From CAYUYV01 sp050331455 (lineage in GTDB: Bacteria > Pseudomonadota > Alphaproteobacteria > JAJFIK01): DNA of 43,568 bases. The notes under the pieces were generated by a model. That model did not search any database. It was not told the DNA's origin and saw only the letters and a program-made list of their open reading frames with translations. This document shows, in pieces, positions 17,171 to 25,126 of this stretch (positions are counted from its first letter, which is position 1; each line of letters begins with the position of its first letter). A program made the translations under genes and the position numbers. The stretch is taken from the NCBI GenBank assembly GCA_050331455.1, contig JBHJGV010000019.1, positions 1 through 43,568 on the forward strand, written 5' to 3'.

Positions 17171-17751
17171 GAGAGGCGAACACGGTGACCCAGCCCCTGT
17201 CGCGGAGGCCCGCTGCCCGTCCGGCCGCCGGTCCGGCCTCCCCTCACATCGTTTTCGACGCGTTCCAGAATGCTGCCCTGAAAAGACACGACGACGATGA
17301 CATCGCTGCCGCACGAACGATGTTGCTCGAAGCGCGACGGGCCGGATGGCAGGTCTCGCATGTTTTCCACCGGCCGCCGGACAGATGTTTCAATCCGGAC
17401 GATCCGGACTGGCGGCCCATTGAGGGCTTCGAGCCCTCCCCGTTCGAGATGAGCTTCGTCACCCTGGGCCGGACAGCCTTTGCCAGCCGTCCGTTCACCG
17501 AACGGTTTCTCGCGTTGCGCTCCCACAGGATCTTCTTCATGTCGCTCGCGCCGCGGGAAAATTGTCTCGAAACACTTGCCATGGCGGAAAGACATGGTCT
17601 ACCTTTCGACTTTGTCAGGTTTGATCCACCAAATAGTGTATGCCCGGCTGTAGAAGTTGCGTATGGTCAAAAGCTAGCCTGCTTAGGGGAACACCTTGAA
17701 AGTCAGGCCTCTGTCACCAACCAATCCAAAGGGATACGTCATGTAACGTGA
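17167..17751 (+). CDS. isochorismatase-like protein with a changed catalytic lysine
   Basis: A 194-residue protein with the cysteine-hydrolase (PF00857) layout. The first-strand aspartate is in H-I-V-F-D-A-F-Q-N (Asp31) and the nucleophile cysteine is in R-E-N-C-L-E-T (Cys133). The middle triad lysine, normally K-x-x-x-S-A-F, aligns with G-R-T-A-F-A-S (Arg102). The loop before the cysteine lacks the usual G-x-x-T/S-x-x-C. It may therefore be inactive or altered. It starts at GTG 17167, overlapping the GNAT stop by 4 bp; GTG 17185 is an alternative. The last 45 codons are clearly less GC-rich than the rest and do not look like the family, so the 3' end may be replaced. Confidence 0.62.
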   Translation: MREANTVTQPLSRRPAARPAAGPASPHIVFDAFQNAALKRHDDDDIAAARTMLLEARRAGWQVSHVFHRPPDRCFNPDDPDWRPIEGFEPSPFEMSFVTLGRTAFASRPFTERFLALRSHRIFFMSLAPRENCLETLAMAERHGLPFDFVRFDPPNSVCPAVEVAYGQKLACLGEHLESQASVTNQSKGIRHVT

Positions 17752-17757
17752 CGTATC
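17733..17757. promoter_or_regulatory. perfect 9-bp inverted repeat GATACGTCA-N7-TGACGTATC
   Basis: The perfect dyad spans the stop codon of the isochorismatase-like gene and lies 28 bp before the next start codon. There is no T-tract, so it looks more like a protein-binding operator than an intrinsic terminator. The DNA around it (17600-17760) is AT-richer than its neighbours. Confidence 0.5.
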
Positions 17758-17784
17758 TCAGCCTTTGACAACCATGAGGACCGC

Positions 17785-18090
17785 ATGACGGGCACTCGTC
17801 ACACAGGCGCCCCCCACAGTCGACAAGACACGCTGATCGGCATGCGCAACTGCCTCGAATACTTGGCCCATGAAGCCAAGGGGCAAGACCTTGGTCTGAC
17901 TCATTGGCTCCTGCGCATGGCCATCGCATCCCTCGACGAAGAAATGACCGCCAATGGCGCTCGCTCCCTTGATGTGGTCGATCCGGTCGAAGCCGCCCGG
18001 GTCAGACCAGCACAGCCGGAGACGTCGCGCGCGGCGCAGAAAAGCGGATCCAGCACCACCCTCGAGCACAGCCAATCTGCGGTAGACTAG
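17785..18090 (+). CDS. small hypothetical protein
   Basis: A 101-residue protein without a family I recognise. Residues 17-55 form one or two amphipathic helices (MRNCLEYLAHEAKGQDLGLT, then HWLLRMAIASLDEEM). The remaining 45 residues are polar and probably disordered. GAGGA lies 5 nt before the ATG, so translation is well supported. It follows the isochorismatase-like gene by 33 bp and may be the last gene of that set, or be separately controlled from the palindrome between them. Confidence 0.55.
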   Translation: MTGTRHTGAPHSRQDTLIGMRNCLEYLAHEAKGQDLGLTHWLLRMAIASLDEEMTANGARSLDVVDPVEAARVRPAQPETSRAAQKSGSSTTLEHSQSAVD

Positions 18091-18208
18091 GACGGCGCAA
18101 CCTTGCGCCCGCCGATCTTCGCGCCCGGCGCCACGGTGGTTGGCATCGACTTCGGGGCAGGTTGACGTACACTGGGGTCCGTATCCGATTTGTTCCCCGG
18201 GGGAGGTC

Positions 18209-20155
18209 ATGCGGCGTCTTTTGCTTGTTTCATTCTTTCTCACGCTTCTATGCGGGGCCCTGCTGGCCGCCCTAGCGCCGGTTCAGGCACAGCGAGCCGA
18301 TCCATCGCCGGACGCAGAGGCTCCGAAGCCATCCCTTGAAGTGCCCCGGCTTGTGCTGTCCGGGGTCGAAACGACCGTGACCGCAACCGGGATCGACCGC
18401 GACGGTCTCTGGCGCCTCGATGGAAGCGGCACCCGGCGCACGGCCCGTCCCAGCGACAGCACCGTGACCTTCGACGGCGTCGTCCTGTCCGCCTCACCCA
18501 CACTCTTGATCCTGATCGCCCCCGACGGAACCCAGGCGGCACGCCTTGAAGTCAATCCTGCACCCGGTTGGGTTTCCGTGCTGCCCGCCATCCTTGCGAT
18601 CATTGCCGTCATTCTGATCCGCCAGGTCTTGCCGGCGCTTTTGCTGGGCATCTGGCTCGGTGCAGCCCTCGTCCACGGGGTCGGCCTCGCGGGCCTGTGG
18701 AACGGGTTCCTGGACATCCTGCCGGTCTATGGCCTCACGGCGCTCGGGGACTCCGACAAGCTGGCGATCCTCGTCTTCTCCATTATCATTGGGGGGATGA
18801 TCGGCATCCTGACCCAGAACGGGTCCATGACCACGGTCGCCGAGGGGATCGCGCGCCTGGCGCGCACGGCCCGCGGCGGCCAGGCGGCGAGCAGCACCCT
18901 CGGCCTGTTCGTGTTTTTCGACGATTACGCCAACACCCTTGTGGTCGGGAACACCATGCGCCCGATCACGGACCGGCTGCGCGTGTCCCGCGAAAAACTT
19001 GCCTTCATCGTGGACTCCACCGCCGCCCCCGTGGCGACCCTCGCCATCGTCACCACTTGGATCGGCTTCATGGTCAGCGTCATCGACAAGGGAACCGCCA
19101 AGATCGAGGGCTGGAGCGGCAGCGCCTACAACGTCTTTCTCGACAGCATTCCGTATTCCTTTTACCCGCTCATCGCGATTGGCCTTGTCTGGCTGGTGAC
19201 GCTCAGCGGACGGGATTTCGGCCCCATGCTGGCGGCTGAACGGCGGGCCCGGCGCGAGGGTGTGAAGGACGGTTTCGGACAGTCGAGCGGTGACCTTTCG
19301 GCGCCCGACGGCGCCGACCCGGTGTCGGTGTCAACCGGCCCGCGGGCCCCGGCCTGGGCCGCGATCGTCCCCCTCCTCATCCTGATCTTCGGCACGTTCA
19401 CCGGTATCTTGACCACGGGCTACCAGGCCGATCCGACCGCGGCCACGCTGCGCGACCTTCTGGGCGCCGGCAATTCGTTCACGGCCATGATGTGGGCATC
19501 GCTCGGCGCGGCCGTGACGGCCGGCATACTGGGCATGGCCTTCGGGGGCCAGAAACTCGAGGCGACCATGGAGGGCTGGCTCGCCGGTGCCCGCTCCATG
19601 ATGCTGCCGGCCGTTGTGCTGACACTCGCCTGGACGTTGGCCGAAGTGAACGATGCCTTGCAGACAGACGATTACCTCATCACGCTGCTCGGCGGCAGTC
19701 TGCCGGCCTATCTGCTTCCGGCCACGGTGTTCATCCTGTCCGCCGGCATGGCCTTCACTACGGGAACGAGTTGGGGCGTGATGGGAATCATGACGCCGCT
19801 GGTGGTGCCCCTGGCCTGGGCGGTCACGGCCGGCGAGCCCGCCGGCGCCGCGATCTTCTCGGCCACCATTGCATCCGTGCTGGGCGGCGCCGTTTGGGGC
19901 GACCACTGCTCTCCCATTTCCGACACCACGGTGATGTCCTCCCTGGCAGCCGGCTGCGATCACGTGGACCATGTGCGCACCCAATTGCCCTACGCGGCCC
20001 TCGCCGGCGCGGCGACGGTGATCCTGGGGCTTGTGCCCATCGGCCTTGGTGTGCCCTGGTGGATCGGCCTCCTGCTCTCCGCCGGCACCACGGCGGCGGT
20101 GTTCTGGTGGCTCGCAAGCCCGGTCGAAGAGGGACCATCCCGGGCCATACGGTAG
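18209..20155 (+). CDS. NhaC-family Na+/H+ antiporter with signal peptide and extra N-terminal domain
   Basis: A 648-residue protein. Residues 1-27 look like a signal peptide (LLLVSFFLTLLCGALLAALA, then PVQAQ). Residues 28-115 form a beta-rich domain (LEVPRLVLSGVETTVTATGI, VTFDGVVLSASPTLLILIAP) absent from classical NhaC. From about 120 onward come the NhaC (PF03553) antiporter helices, with the conserved FFDDYANTLVVGNTMRPITD and IVDSTAAPVATLAIVTTW in the first half and GAVWGDHCSPISDTTVMSS in the second. It should exchange Na+ for H+ or a related charged substrate across the inner membrane. The start at 18209 follows GGGGGAGG. Confidence 0.88.
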   Translation: MRRLLLVSFFLTLLCGALLAALAPVQAQRADPSPDAEAPKPSLEVPRLVLSGVETTVTATGIDRDGLWRLDGSGTRRTARPSDSTVTFDGVVLSASPTLLILIAPDGTQAARLEVNPAPGWVSVLPAILAIIAVILIRQVLPALLLGIWLGAALVHGVGLAGLWNGFLDILPVYGLTALGDSDKLAILVFSIIIGGMIGILTQNGSMTTVAEGIARLARTARGGQAASSTLGLFVFFDDYANTLVVGNTMRPITDRLRVSREKLAFIVDSTAAPVATLAIVTTWIGFMVSVIDKGTAKIEGWSGSAYNVFLDSIPYSFYPLIAIGLVWLVTLSGRDFGPMLAAERRARREGVKDGFGQSSGDLSAPDGADPVSVSTGPRAPAWAAIVPLLILIFGTFTGILTTGYQADPTAATLRDLLGAGNSFTAMMWASLGAAVTAGILGMAFGGQKLEATMEGWLAGARSMMLPAVVLTLAWTLAEVNDALQTDDYLITLLGGSLPAYLLPATVFILSAGMAFTTGTSWGVMGIMTPLVVPLAWAVTAGEPAGAAIFSATIASVLGGAVWGDHCSPISDTTVMSSLAAGCDHVDHVRTQLPYAALAGAATVILGLVPIGLGVPWWIGLLLSAGTTAAVFWWLASPVEEGPSRAIR

Positions 20156-20211
20156 GGGCCTGACCTATCGCGCCGGCCTATCCGAGGACGAACGGCCCCA
20201 GGGAGCGTTCC

Positions 20212-21393
20212 GTGATTGACCGAAATTCGGCCCATGCGGCCGCCTTTGCCCTGGCGCTCGCCGCGCTCGGTGGCCTTTTGCCCCTGGTCGGTCCCGCAGG
20301 CCCCATGGTCCCCCCGGCCCTGGCCGCCCCGCCGAACGAAACGGCCCGGACGGACGGTGTCGAGGCGGCGCCGCCACCCCTGACGGCAGCCCAGGCGACA
20401 ATTTTCGAGACCGTCCTCCAGTCCGACGGTTTTATCACGGAAGATCTGCACAAGGCCTTTTGGGCCGATTTCAGGAAGAAGCGTCGCAGCGGCGCGGACA
20501 GCTCAACCTGGCTTGCCGCGGAGCTGGAGGCGAGCGTTGCCATCGGGCTCCAATTTCAGCGGGAGGCCTGGCGCAGCGCCCGCGAAAGTCTCCGGGCGGG
20601 AACAATCGTGACCACACCCCATTTCGAGGGCACACGCCGGGACGCCGAAGCCCTGATCCGGGCCACCCAAGCCCGCGGCGCTGTCCAGAGCGCCCGGCTG
20701 GCCAGTGCCCTGGAGGCTGCGGACGCGCTGCTCGCCGCCGCAGCGACGGGAACGGACCTGCGCCTCGGAAACACAGTAATCCCGCTTACGGAAGATCGTA
20801 TCTCGAGCGTTCTGTCCGGCCTCGACGCTGCCGCGGCCCGGGCCGACCAGCTTTTGACCCCCGCATGGTCCGCTCCGGCCTGGGATCAGATTTTCCGCAC
20901 ACCGGGCGTCGCCCTGCGCTGGCCGACACCATTTACGGTCGAGGTCCGCCGCCGGGACGGTCCTGAAGGCCGGGCGCTGGCGAGTTGGACCCTGACCGCC
21001 CGGTCCGGTTTGCGGGACTTTGCCTTCGTTACCGTCATCGACCTTTCAGGGCCCTGGCGCGACGCCGAGACCGGGCTGACGCGCCTTGCCCGGCAAGTCC
21101 TGTCATCCGCAGGCATTGAGCCCGCTGCCATTTCCTCAGAACCTTGGCAGACCCGGGCCGGAGCGGTCGGCAGCGGCGAACGGCGGATTGGCGAAGCGAA
21201 GCGGCCAAAAGCGCAGCGTGATGGTGCTCCGTCCACGGTGGCACCGGCGGCCTATGCGGCCGTGCGGGTTGTCGATGTTCCCGAGCGCCAGCAAGCCGTG
21301 GCCCTCATGATCCTGACGGCCAAATCCGCGAAGCGGTCCAGGGCACGCCTTGATGCCCTGTCGCAAGCCCTGCAGGTTCTGGACGGCCCTTAA
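20212..21393 (+). CDS. secreted protein of unknown function
   Basis: A 393-residue protein starting at GTG 20212 with GGGAG upstream. Residues 8-40 are a hydrophobic signal sequence ending near LAAPP. The mature part is alpha-helical and Ala/Arg-rich from 55 to 210 (ITEDLHKAFWADFRKKRRSG; ARAVQSA-type helices). A beta-rich part follows (TPFTVEVRRRDGPEGRALAS, DFAFVTVIDLSGP). I recognise no family. It lies 56 bp after the antiporter gene in the same direction and may be co-transcribed. It is convergent with the GspL-like gene. Confidence 0.6.
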   Translation: MIDRNSAHAAAFALALAALGGLLPLVGPAGPMVPPALAAPPNETARTDGVEAAPPPLTAAQATIFETVLQSDGFITEDLHKAFWADFRKKRRSGADSSTWLAAELEASVAIGLQFQREAWRSARESLRAGTIVTTPHFEGTRRDAEALIRATQARGAVQSARLASALEAADALLAAAATGTDLRLGNTVIPLTEDRISSVLSGLDAAAARADQLLTPAWSAPAWDQIFRTPGVALRWPTPFTVEVRRRDGPEGRALASWTLTARSGLRDFAFVTVIDLSGPWRDAETGLTRLARQVLSSAGIEPAAISSEPWQTRAGAVGSGERRIGEAKRPKAQRDGAPSTVAPAAYAAVRVVDVPERQQAVALMILTAKSAKRSRARLDALSQALQVLDGP

Positions 21394-21429
21394 ACAGACC
21401 ATCCGTAATGGGATCTTTTTAAGCCCGTA

Positions 21430-22332
21430 TCAGGCTGAGGTGTAGTCCGGCCCCGCCAGGAAGGGCCACCAGCCTTTTCGGAAACACCGCTCCTCCCGCC
21501 CACGCAATAGGTTGAAGCGGTGCGTCCAGGGTCCGTTGTCGGCGGGCCGAATACAGTCCGGCGGCAGATCGAGGGCGATGAGGTCGTCGAGCATGGCCGC
21601 CAGGGCGATCCGGTTCGCCAGGGCGAGACGAACCGTCAATCGGCCCCGATCCCGGTGCTGCTCAACGACATAGTCGAACACCGTGTCGCCCAGGGGGAAC
21701 GGCGTGATGTCCGCCACCGTTTCGGCCATGGTGCGGGCGAGGTGGCCCATGCGGACGGTCCGCAGGGTGACGGATGTCATCCGCAAATGGGTCGGATCCG
21801 GCCCCATGACGGCCGTCACCGGATAGCCGCGGTCGACGATCCGGTCCAACCGGTCTGGTTCGCCTTCGGCTTTCACGAAGCCATCGTCAAGATTGTAGAT
21901 GCGGGCGAAGGAGCGGCATCGTTTGGGACGCCAAGGAGCTGAACCCCTACGGGTCAGGGACAGATCGTAATAGGGTACTCCTTGGGTGCTTCCGCAGACC
22001 ACCAGGACGGTATGGGCGGGCACACCGATGACGCCGCGCCACGCGCCGTGCGACCGGCTCCAATCCCGGACGGCATGGCGCAGATCGTCCCAGTCCCGCG
22101 ACCACTGGGCCAACAGCCGGCTCGGCGCGCGGGTCAGCCTTTGGATGCCGTCGGCGAGGGAATCCCGATCCTTGATGCGGACCAGGGGCACGGGCTGATG
22201 CGGTTTCGTATTGATGGGGTCCGGCTCGATCAAGGCCCCTGCAACCACATCCGGCGCCAAAGCATTGGGGGGTGTCAGAGCAATGGGCGGTGTCAAGGCA
22301 ATGGGGCGCTTCAGGGCAACGGGCTGCATCAT
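21430..22332 (-). CDS. GspL/PilN-like protein, apparently truncated
   Basis: About 300 residues. The last 130 resemble the cytoplasmic domain of fused GspL/PilN-type pilus or secretion proteins: MAETVADITPFPLGDTVFDY, then GRLTVRLALANRIALAAMLD, then a junction W-T-H-R-F-N-L-L. In the family this junction ('x-x-N-L-L-P') leads into a membrane helix and a coiled coil. Here the protein ends 20 residues later with no helix, so the anchor and periplasmic parts are missing. The N-terminus contains a hexapeptide repeat encoded by 18-nt DNA units. The start is uncertain (GTG 22353, ATG 22341, ATG 22332); GGAG favours 22332. No other pilus-assembly gene is adjacent. Confidence 0.5.
   Translation of the reverse strand: MMQPVALKRPIALTPPIALTPPNALAPDVVAGALIEPDPINTKPHQPVPLVRIKDRDSLADGIQRLTRAPSRLLAQWSRDWDDLRHAVRDWSRSHGAWRGVIGVPAHTVLVVCGSTQGVPYYDLSLTRRGSAPWRPKRCRSFARIYNLDDGFVKAEGEPDRLDRIVDRGYPVTAVMGPDPTHLRMTSVTLRTVRMGHLARTMAETVADITPFPLGDTVFDYVVEQHRDRGRLTVRLALANRIALAAMLDDLIALDLPPDCIRPADNGPWTHRFNLLRGREERCFRKGWWPFLAGPDYTSA
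22261..22332. repeat. four degenerate 18-bp tandem units at the start of the GspL-like gene
   Basis: Units start at 22261, 22279, 22297 and 22315, each beginning (A/G)GCA(A/T)(T/C)GGG. On the minus strand they encode M-M-Q-P-V-A, L-K-R-P-I-A, L-T-P-P-I-A and L-T-P-P-N-A. The first unit includes the likely start codon, so copy number could change translation initiation. Confidence 0.85.
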
Positions 22333-22493
22333 GCCTGTCATACTCCAGGTCACACATCTCGCCCGCCAGCATGTAAGAACCTTGACACACTTCTTGGTCA
22401 GAACAAGGCACTTACAGCAATTTAAGCGTGCCCTGCCCGCCGCACCCGGACTGTCGCAGCACGGATGACCGATTTACCGCGCTTTTTCGCTGC

Positions 22494-24356
22494 TCAGCCC
22501 ACGCCGCCCAGATGCCAGGACACATACCAGGCTGGCAAGGACCGGCCGATATCCTGGTTCGGATGGGTGGAGAAGATCTGACGGCCAAGATTCTGGCTGA
22601 CGGCAAATCCGATCTCCTCGGGCCCCAAATTCGCCAAGAGCGTATAATTCGCGTTGTCGCCGAGCACCCATCGGATGAACAGCCCGGTCTCGCCGTGCCC
22701 TGCCATGCCGATGGCGCGAGCCTCGATGGCCGGGGAGGTCATGCCCTCCAGCCGCGGCGTGAGGATGGAATGGCGCAACGTGAGTAGAGCACGGACGAAT
22801 TCGAGACGCTCCGCATGGGGCTGATCGGCCCGGCGGCACCAGTCGAGGACAGCCTGATCGAAAGTCGATGCCTCGGCCGGATTGGGCCGGCGCGCCGCAA
22901 GGTTCGGATCCTGCGCCGCATCCGGATAGTCGAAAAACACCGGGAACGGCTCCTCGGCGCCCCATTCTTCCCCCATGAACAGCTGCGGCGGCATGGGCGC
23001 CAACAGCATCAAGGACAGGGCGGCGTGCATCACTGGGGGCGGGACCTGGCGCGACAAACGGTGACCGCCGGTCCGGGCCCCGAGGGCGTCGGCGCTTTCC
23101 AGATAGGAAATGAAAGCCTCCGGCGGAAGATGGCCCGAGGGCTCGCCGCGCGGCCGGCCGGTGGCGGCGGAGACTTCACCCTGGAAGGCGAAGCCCTGGG
23201 CCAGGCACCGGGCCAGCATCGCGACGGGCCGCGGGGCAAAATCCCCATAGATCCCGTCGCTTGCATCGGTCACGGCCGACATCATGGCGTAATGGAAATC
23301 GTCGTTGCGCTGGGCCGTATAATTATCCGTGTTACCCCTCAAATCCCGGTCCAGATATCGGGCACCGTTCTCGGCATTCTCGAGGATCAGGTGGATCGGG
23401 CGCTCGCCCAAGAAACGCTCGTCCACGCGCCGGCGCATTTCATAAAGGATGTGCTCAAGGCTCGTGTCGTGGATCCGGTTCACGCCATGGAGCCGCAGGC
23501 CGTCCGCCCGGAACTCCTCCAGCCAATACAGGGCATTGCGGATGAAAAACTCCCGGACGGGCCGGCAGGAAAAGTCGATCACCAAGGGCTCGGGGCCGGC
23601 CGTATCCGGATTGACGAAAAAGGCCGGGGCGTATCGGGGCAGATAGTTTCCGTCCGGCCCGAAACGGCTGTAGTCCACATCGAGCAACACCATCAGGCCC
23701 GCGCCATGGGCAGCATCGATCAACCGTTTGAGATCGTCAGGACGCCCATAATTCGCACTCGGTGCATAGGGCAGCACGGCATCATAGCCCCAATTGCGCG
23801 CACCTGCGCAGGCGGCGACCGGCAGCAGAACGAGGGTCGTCACACCGCAGGCGGCGAGGCGCCCGAGGCGCCGGCGCACGCCGTCAAAACTGCCTTCCGG
23901 CGAGAAAGTGCCCACGTGGATCTCGTAAAGCACGGCCTCGTGCCAGGGCCGGCCCGGCCAGTCCGGGGTTTCCCAGCGATAGGCGCTGGCATCGACCACG
24001 GCGCTGTGGGCATGGATGCCCCGGGGCTGATAGCGCGAGGCAGGGTCGGGCACGGTCACACCGTCTTCGAGGCGAAAGCCGTACAATGTGCCGGCGGGAA
24101 CATTGTCGACGGGCAAGCTGAACCAGCCCTCATCGTCCCGCTCCATGGCCTGGGCCCGTTCGACCCGGCGCTCCGGCAACAACAAGGTGACCTCGGACAC
24201 GGCGGGCGCCCAGAGGCGGAACACCACGCCGTCGCCCTGCCAGACCGGCCCGAAGCCGCGCACGCCCTGCAGAGCACGGGCGGCTTCCAGCCGGCGGGAG
24301 GCTGCGCTGTGACCCGTCCCGGCGGGCTCACTCCAGGCGTGCTGCTGCTCGACCAT
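22494..24356 (-). CDS. TreZ-like (malto-oligosyltrehalose trehalohydrolase family) protein, catalytic residues substituted
   Basis: A 620-residue GH13 protein with the TreZ plan: an N-terminal CBM48/E-set domain (GDGVVFRLWAPAVSEVTLLL), then the barrel with YEIHVGTFSPEGSFDGV, N-W-G-Y-D-A-V-L-P-Y, GPDGNYLPRYAP and RNDDFHYAMM. Active TreZ releases trehalose from maltooligosyl trehalose. Three of the four GH13 signatures are changed. Region I D-V-V-Y-N-H reads D226-V-D-Y-S-R231. The nucleophile in R-L-D reads R-L-H (His290). N-H-D of region IV reads S-A-D423. Only the acid Glu326 (L-E-N) and Asp423 remain. It is full length with no frameshift, so it looks like a pseudoenzyme under protein-level constraint. 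treY and treS are not nearby. Confidence 0.8.
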   Translation of the reverse strand: MVEQQHAWSEPAGTGHSAASRRLEAARALQGVRGFGPVWQGDGVVFRLWAPAVSEVTLLLPERRVERAQAMERDDEGWFSLPVDNVPAGTLYGFRLEDGVTVPDPASRYQPRGIHAHSAVVDASAYRWETPDWPGRPWHEAVLYEIHVGTFSPEGSFDGVRRRLGRLAACGVTTLVLLPVAACAGARNWGYDAVLPYAPSANYGRPDDLKRLIDAAHGAGLMVLLDVDYSRFGPDGNYLPRYAPAFFVNPDTAGPEPLVIDFSCRPVREFFIRNALYWLEEFRADGLRLHGVNRIHDTSLEHILYEMRRRVDERFLGERPIHLILENAENGARYLDRDLRGNTDNYTAQRNDDFHYAMMSAVTDASDGIYGDFAPRPVAMLARCLAQGFAFQGEVSAATGRPRGEPSGHLPPEAFISYLESADALGARTGGHRLSRQVPPPVMHAALSLMLLAPMPPQLFMGEEWGAEEPFPVFFDYPDAAQDPNLAARRPNPAEASTFDQAVLDWCRRADQPHAERLEFVRALLTLRHSILTPRLEGMTSPAIEARAIGMAGHGETGLFIRWVLGDNANYTLLANLGPEEIGFAVSQNLGRQIFSTHPNQDIGRSLPAWYVSWHLGGVG

Positions 24357-24564
24357 GACCCCTGCCCCTCTCCCCTGGTGCTAATTTGGCCCCCGTCCCA
24401 GTCCGGGTCTCCGGGCCCCTTTGGAGCCCCGGGACTATGACACAGGGCCCGTCCGCAACCCAGGGGCAAGGCGCAAAGGGGCCGCCCCTTCGACTCCCGT
24501 CCGCCTGCCTCAGTCAAGCCGGGCCGGATGCCGGTAGTGTCTCAGTTTGAATTTTGTGAATTGC

Positions 24565-24585
24565 AAAAATCCCGCCGAAGCGGGA
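24565..24585 (-). terminator. intrinsic terminator after the toxin gene
   Basis: On the minus strand the stem TCCCGC-TTCG-GCGGGA is followed at once by TTTTT. It lies about 100 nt beyond the toxin stop codon and is a textbook Rho-independent terminator with a stable UUCG-type loop. Confidence 0.8.
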
Positions 24586-24688
24586 AGCACTAACTACGCC
24601 GTGAGAGTGATTTGCTATCATCACGGTACACGGCGGCCCCTGGTGGGGTCTTAGACGCGGATCATTTTCATGAGAGCCGCTACTAATG

Positions 24689-25126
24689 TTAAGTGGCACA
24701 TTGCAGGTGTTTTGTCAATATCGACATGCCCATCGCGCGAAGCACGCACTGCCGAATTATCCTTAAGTTTTCGTTACTTACCGGCTCATACAAATAGATT
24801 CGCTTGCCATCCGCGTTTTTCCCAAGGCGAATCAAATCCAAACGGTGGAAGCCGACCGCATTAACCATATCGCCCTTTACCCACACACCGTCAGACTGCA
24901 TGGGCTGCGGCAACCTAGGCCGTAAATCAATTTGCTGATGATACTGCATAACAGGGTCAGGAGTCGTGGTGCTAAGCGAAACCACGGTGCATAAATGATG
25001 TCGGGCTTTGATCTTGGGGCTGAGCACCACAACAGGACGACGCTTATCCATTTCTGGATTTTTGAAGCCCGGCCCAAAATCGCACATCAAAACAGTGCCA
25101 GTACGAGGGTGCTCTCTTATCGCCAT
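24689..25126 (-). CDS. PemK/MazF-type toxin
   Basis: A 145-residue protein of the PemK/MazF endoribonuclease family (PF02452). It has G-T-V-L-M-C-D-F at the N-terminus, then K-R-R-P-V-V-V-L-S-P, then L-C-T-V-V-S-L-S-T-T, which carries the conserved Ser/Thr, and finally V-K-G-D-M-V-N-A-V-G, an expanded match to the 'S-W-V-x-x-x-q-I/v' region. It would cleave mRNA. The ATG overlaps the stop codon of the transposase fragment by one base (TGATG), so it was translated by coupling from the transposase. No antitoxin gene is seen on either side. Its AT-richer composition matches the transposase fragment, which argues that both arrived together. Confidence 0.78.
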   Translation of the reverse strand: MAIREHPRTGTVLMCDFGPGFKNPEMDKRRPVVVLSPKIKARHHLCTVVSLSTTTPDPVMQYHQQIDLRPRLPQPMQSDGVWVKGDMVNAVGFHRLDLIRLGKNADGKRIYLYEPVSNENLRIIRQCVLRAMGMSILTKHLQCAT

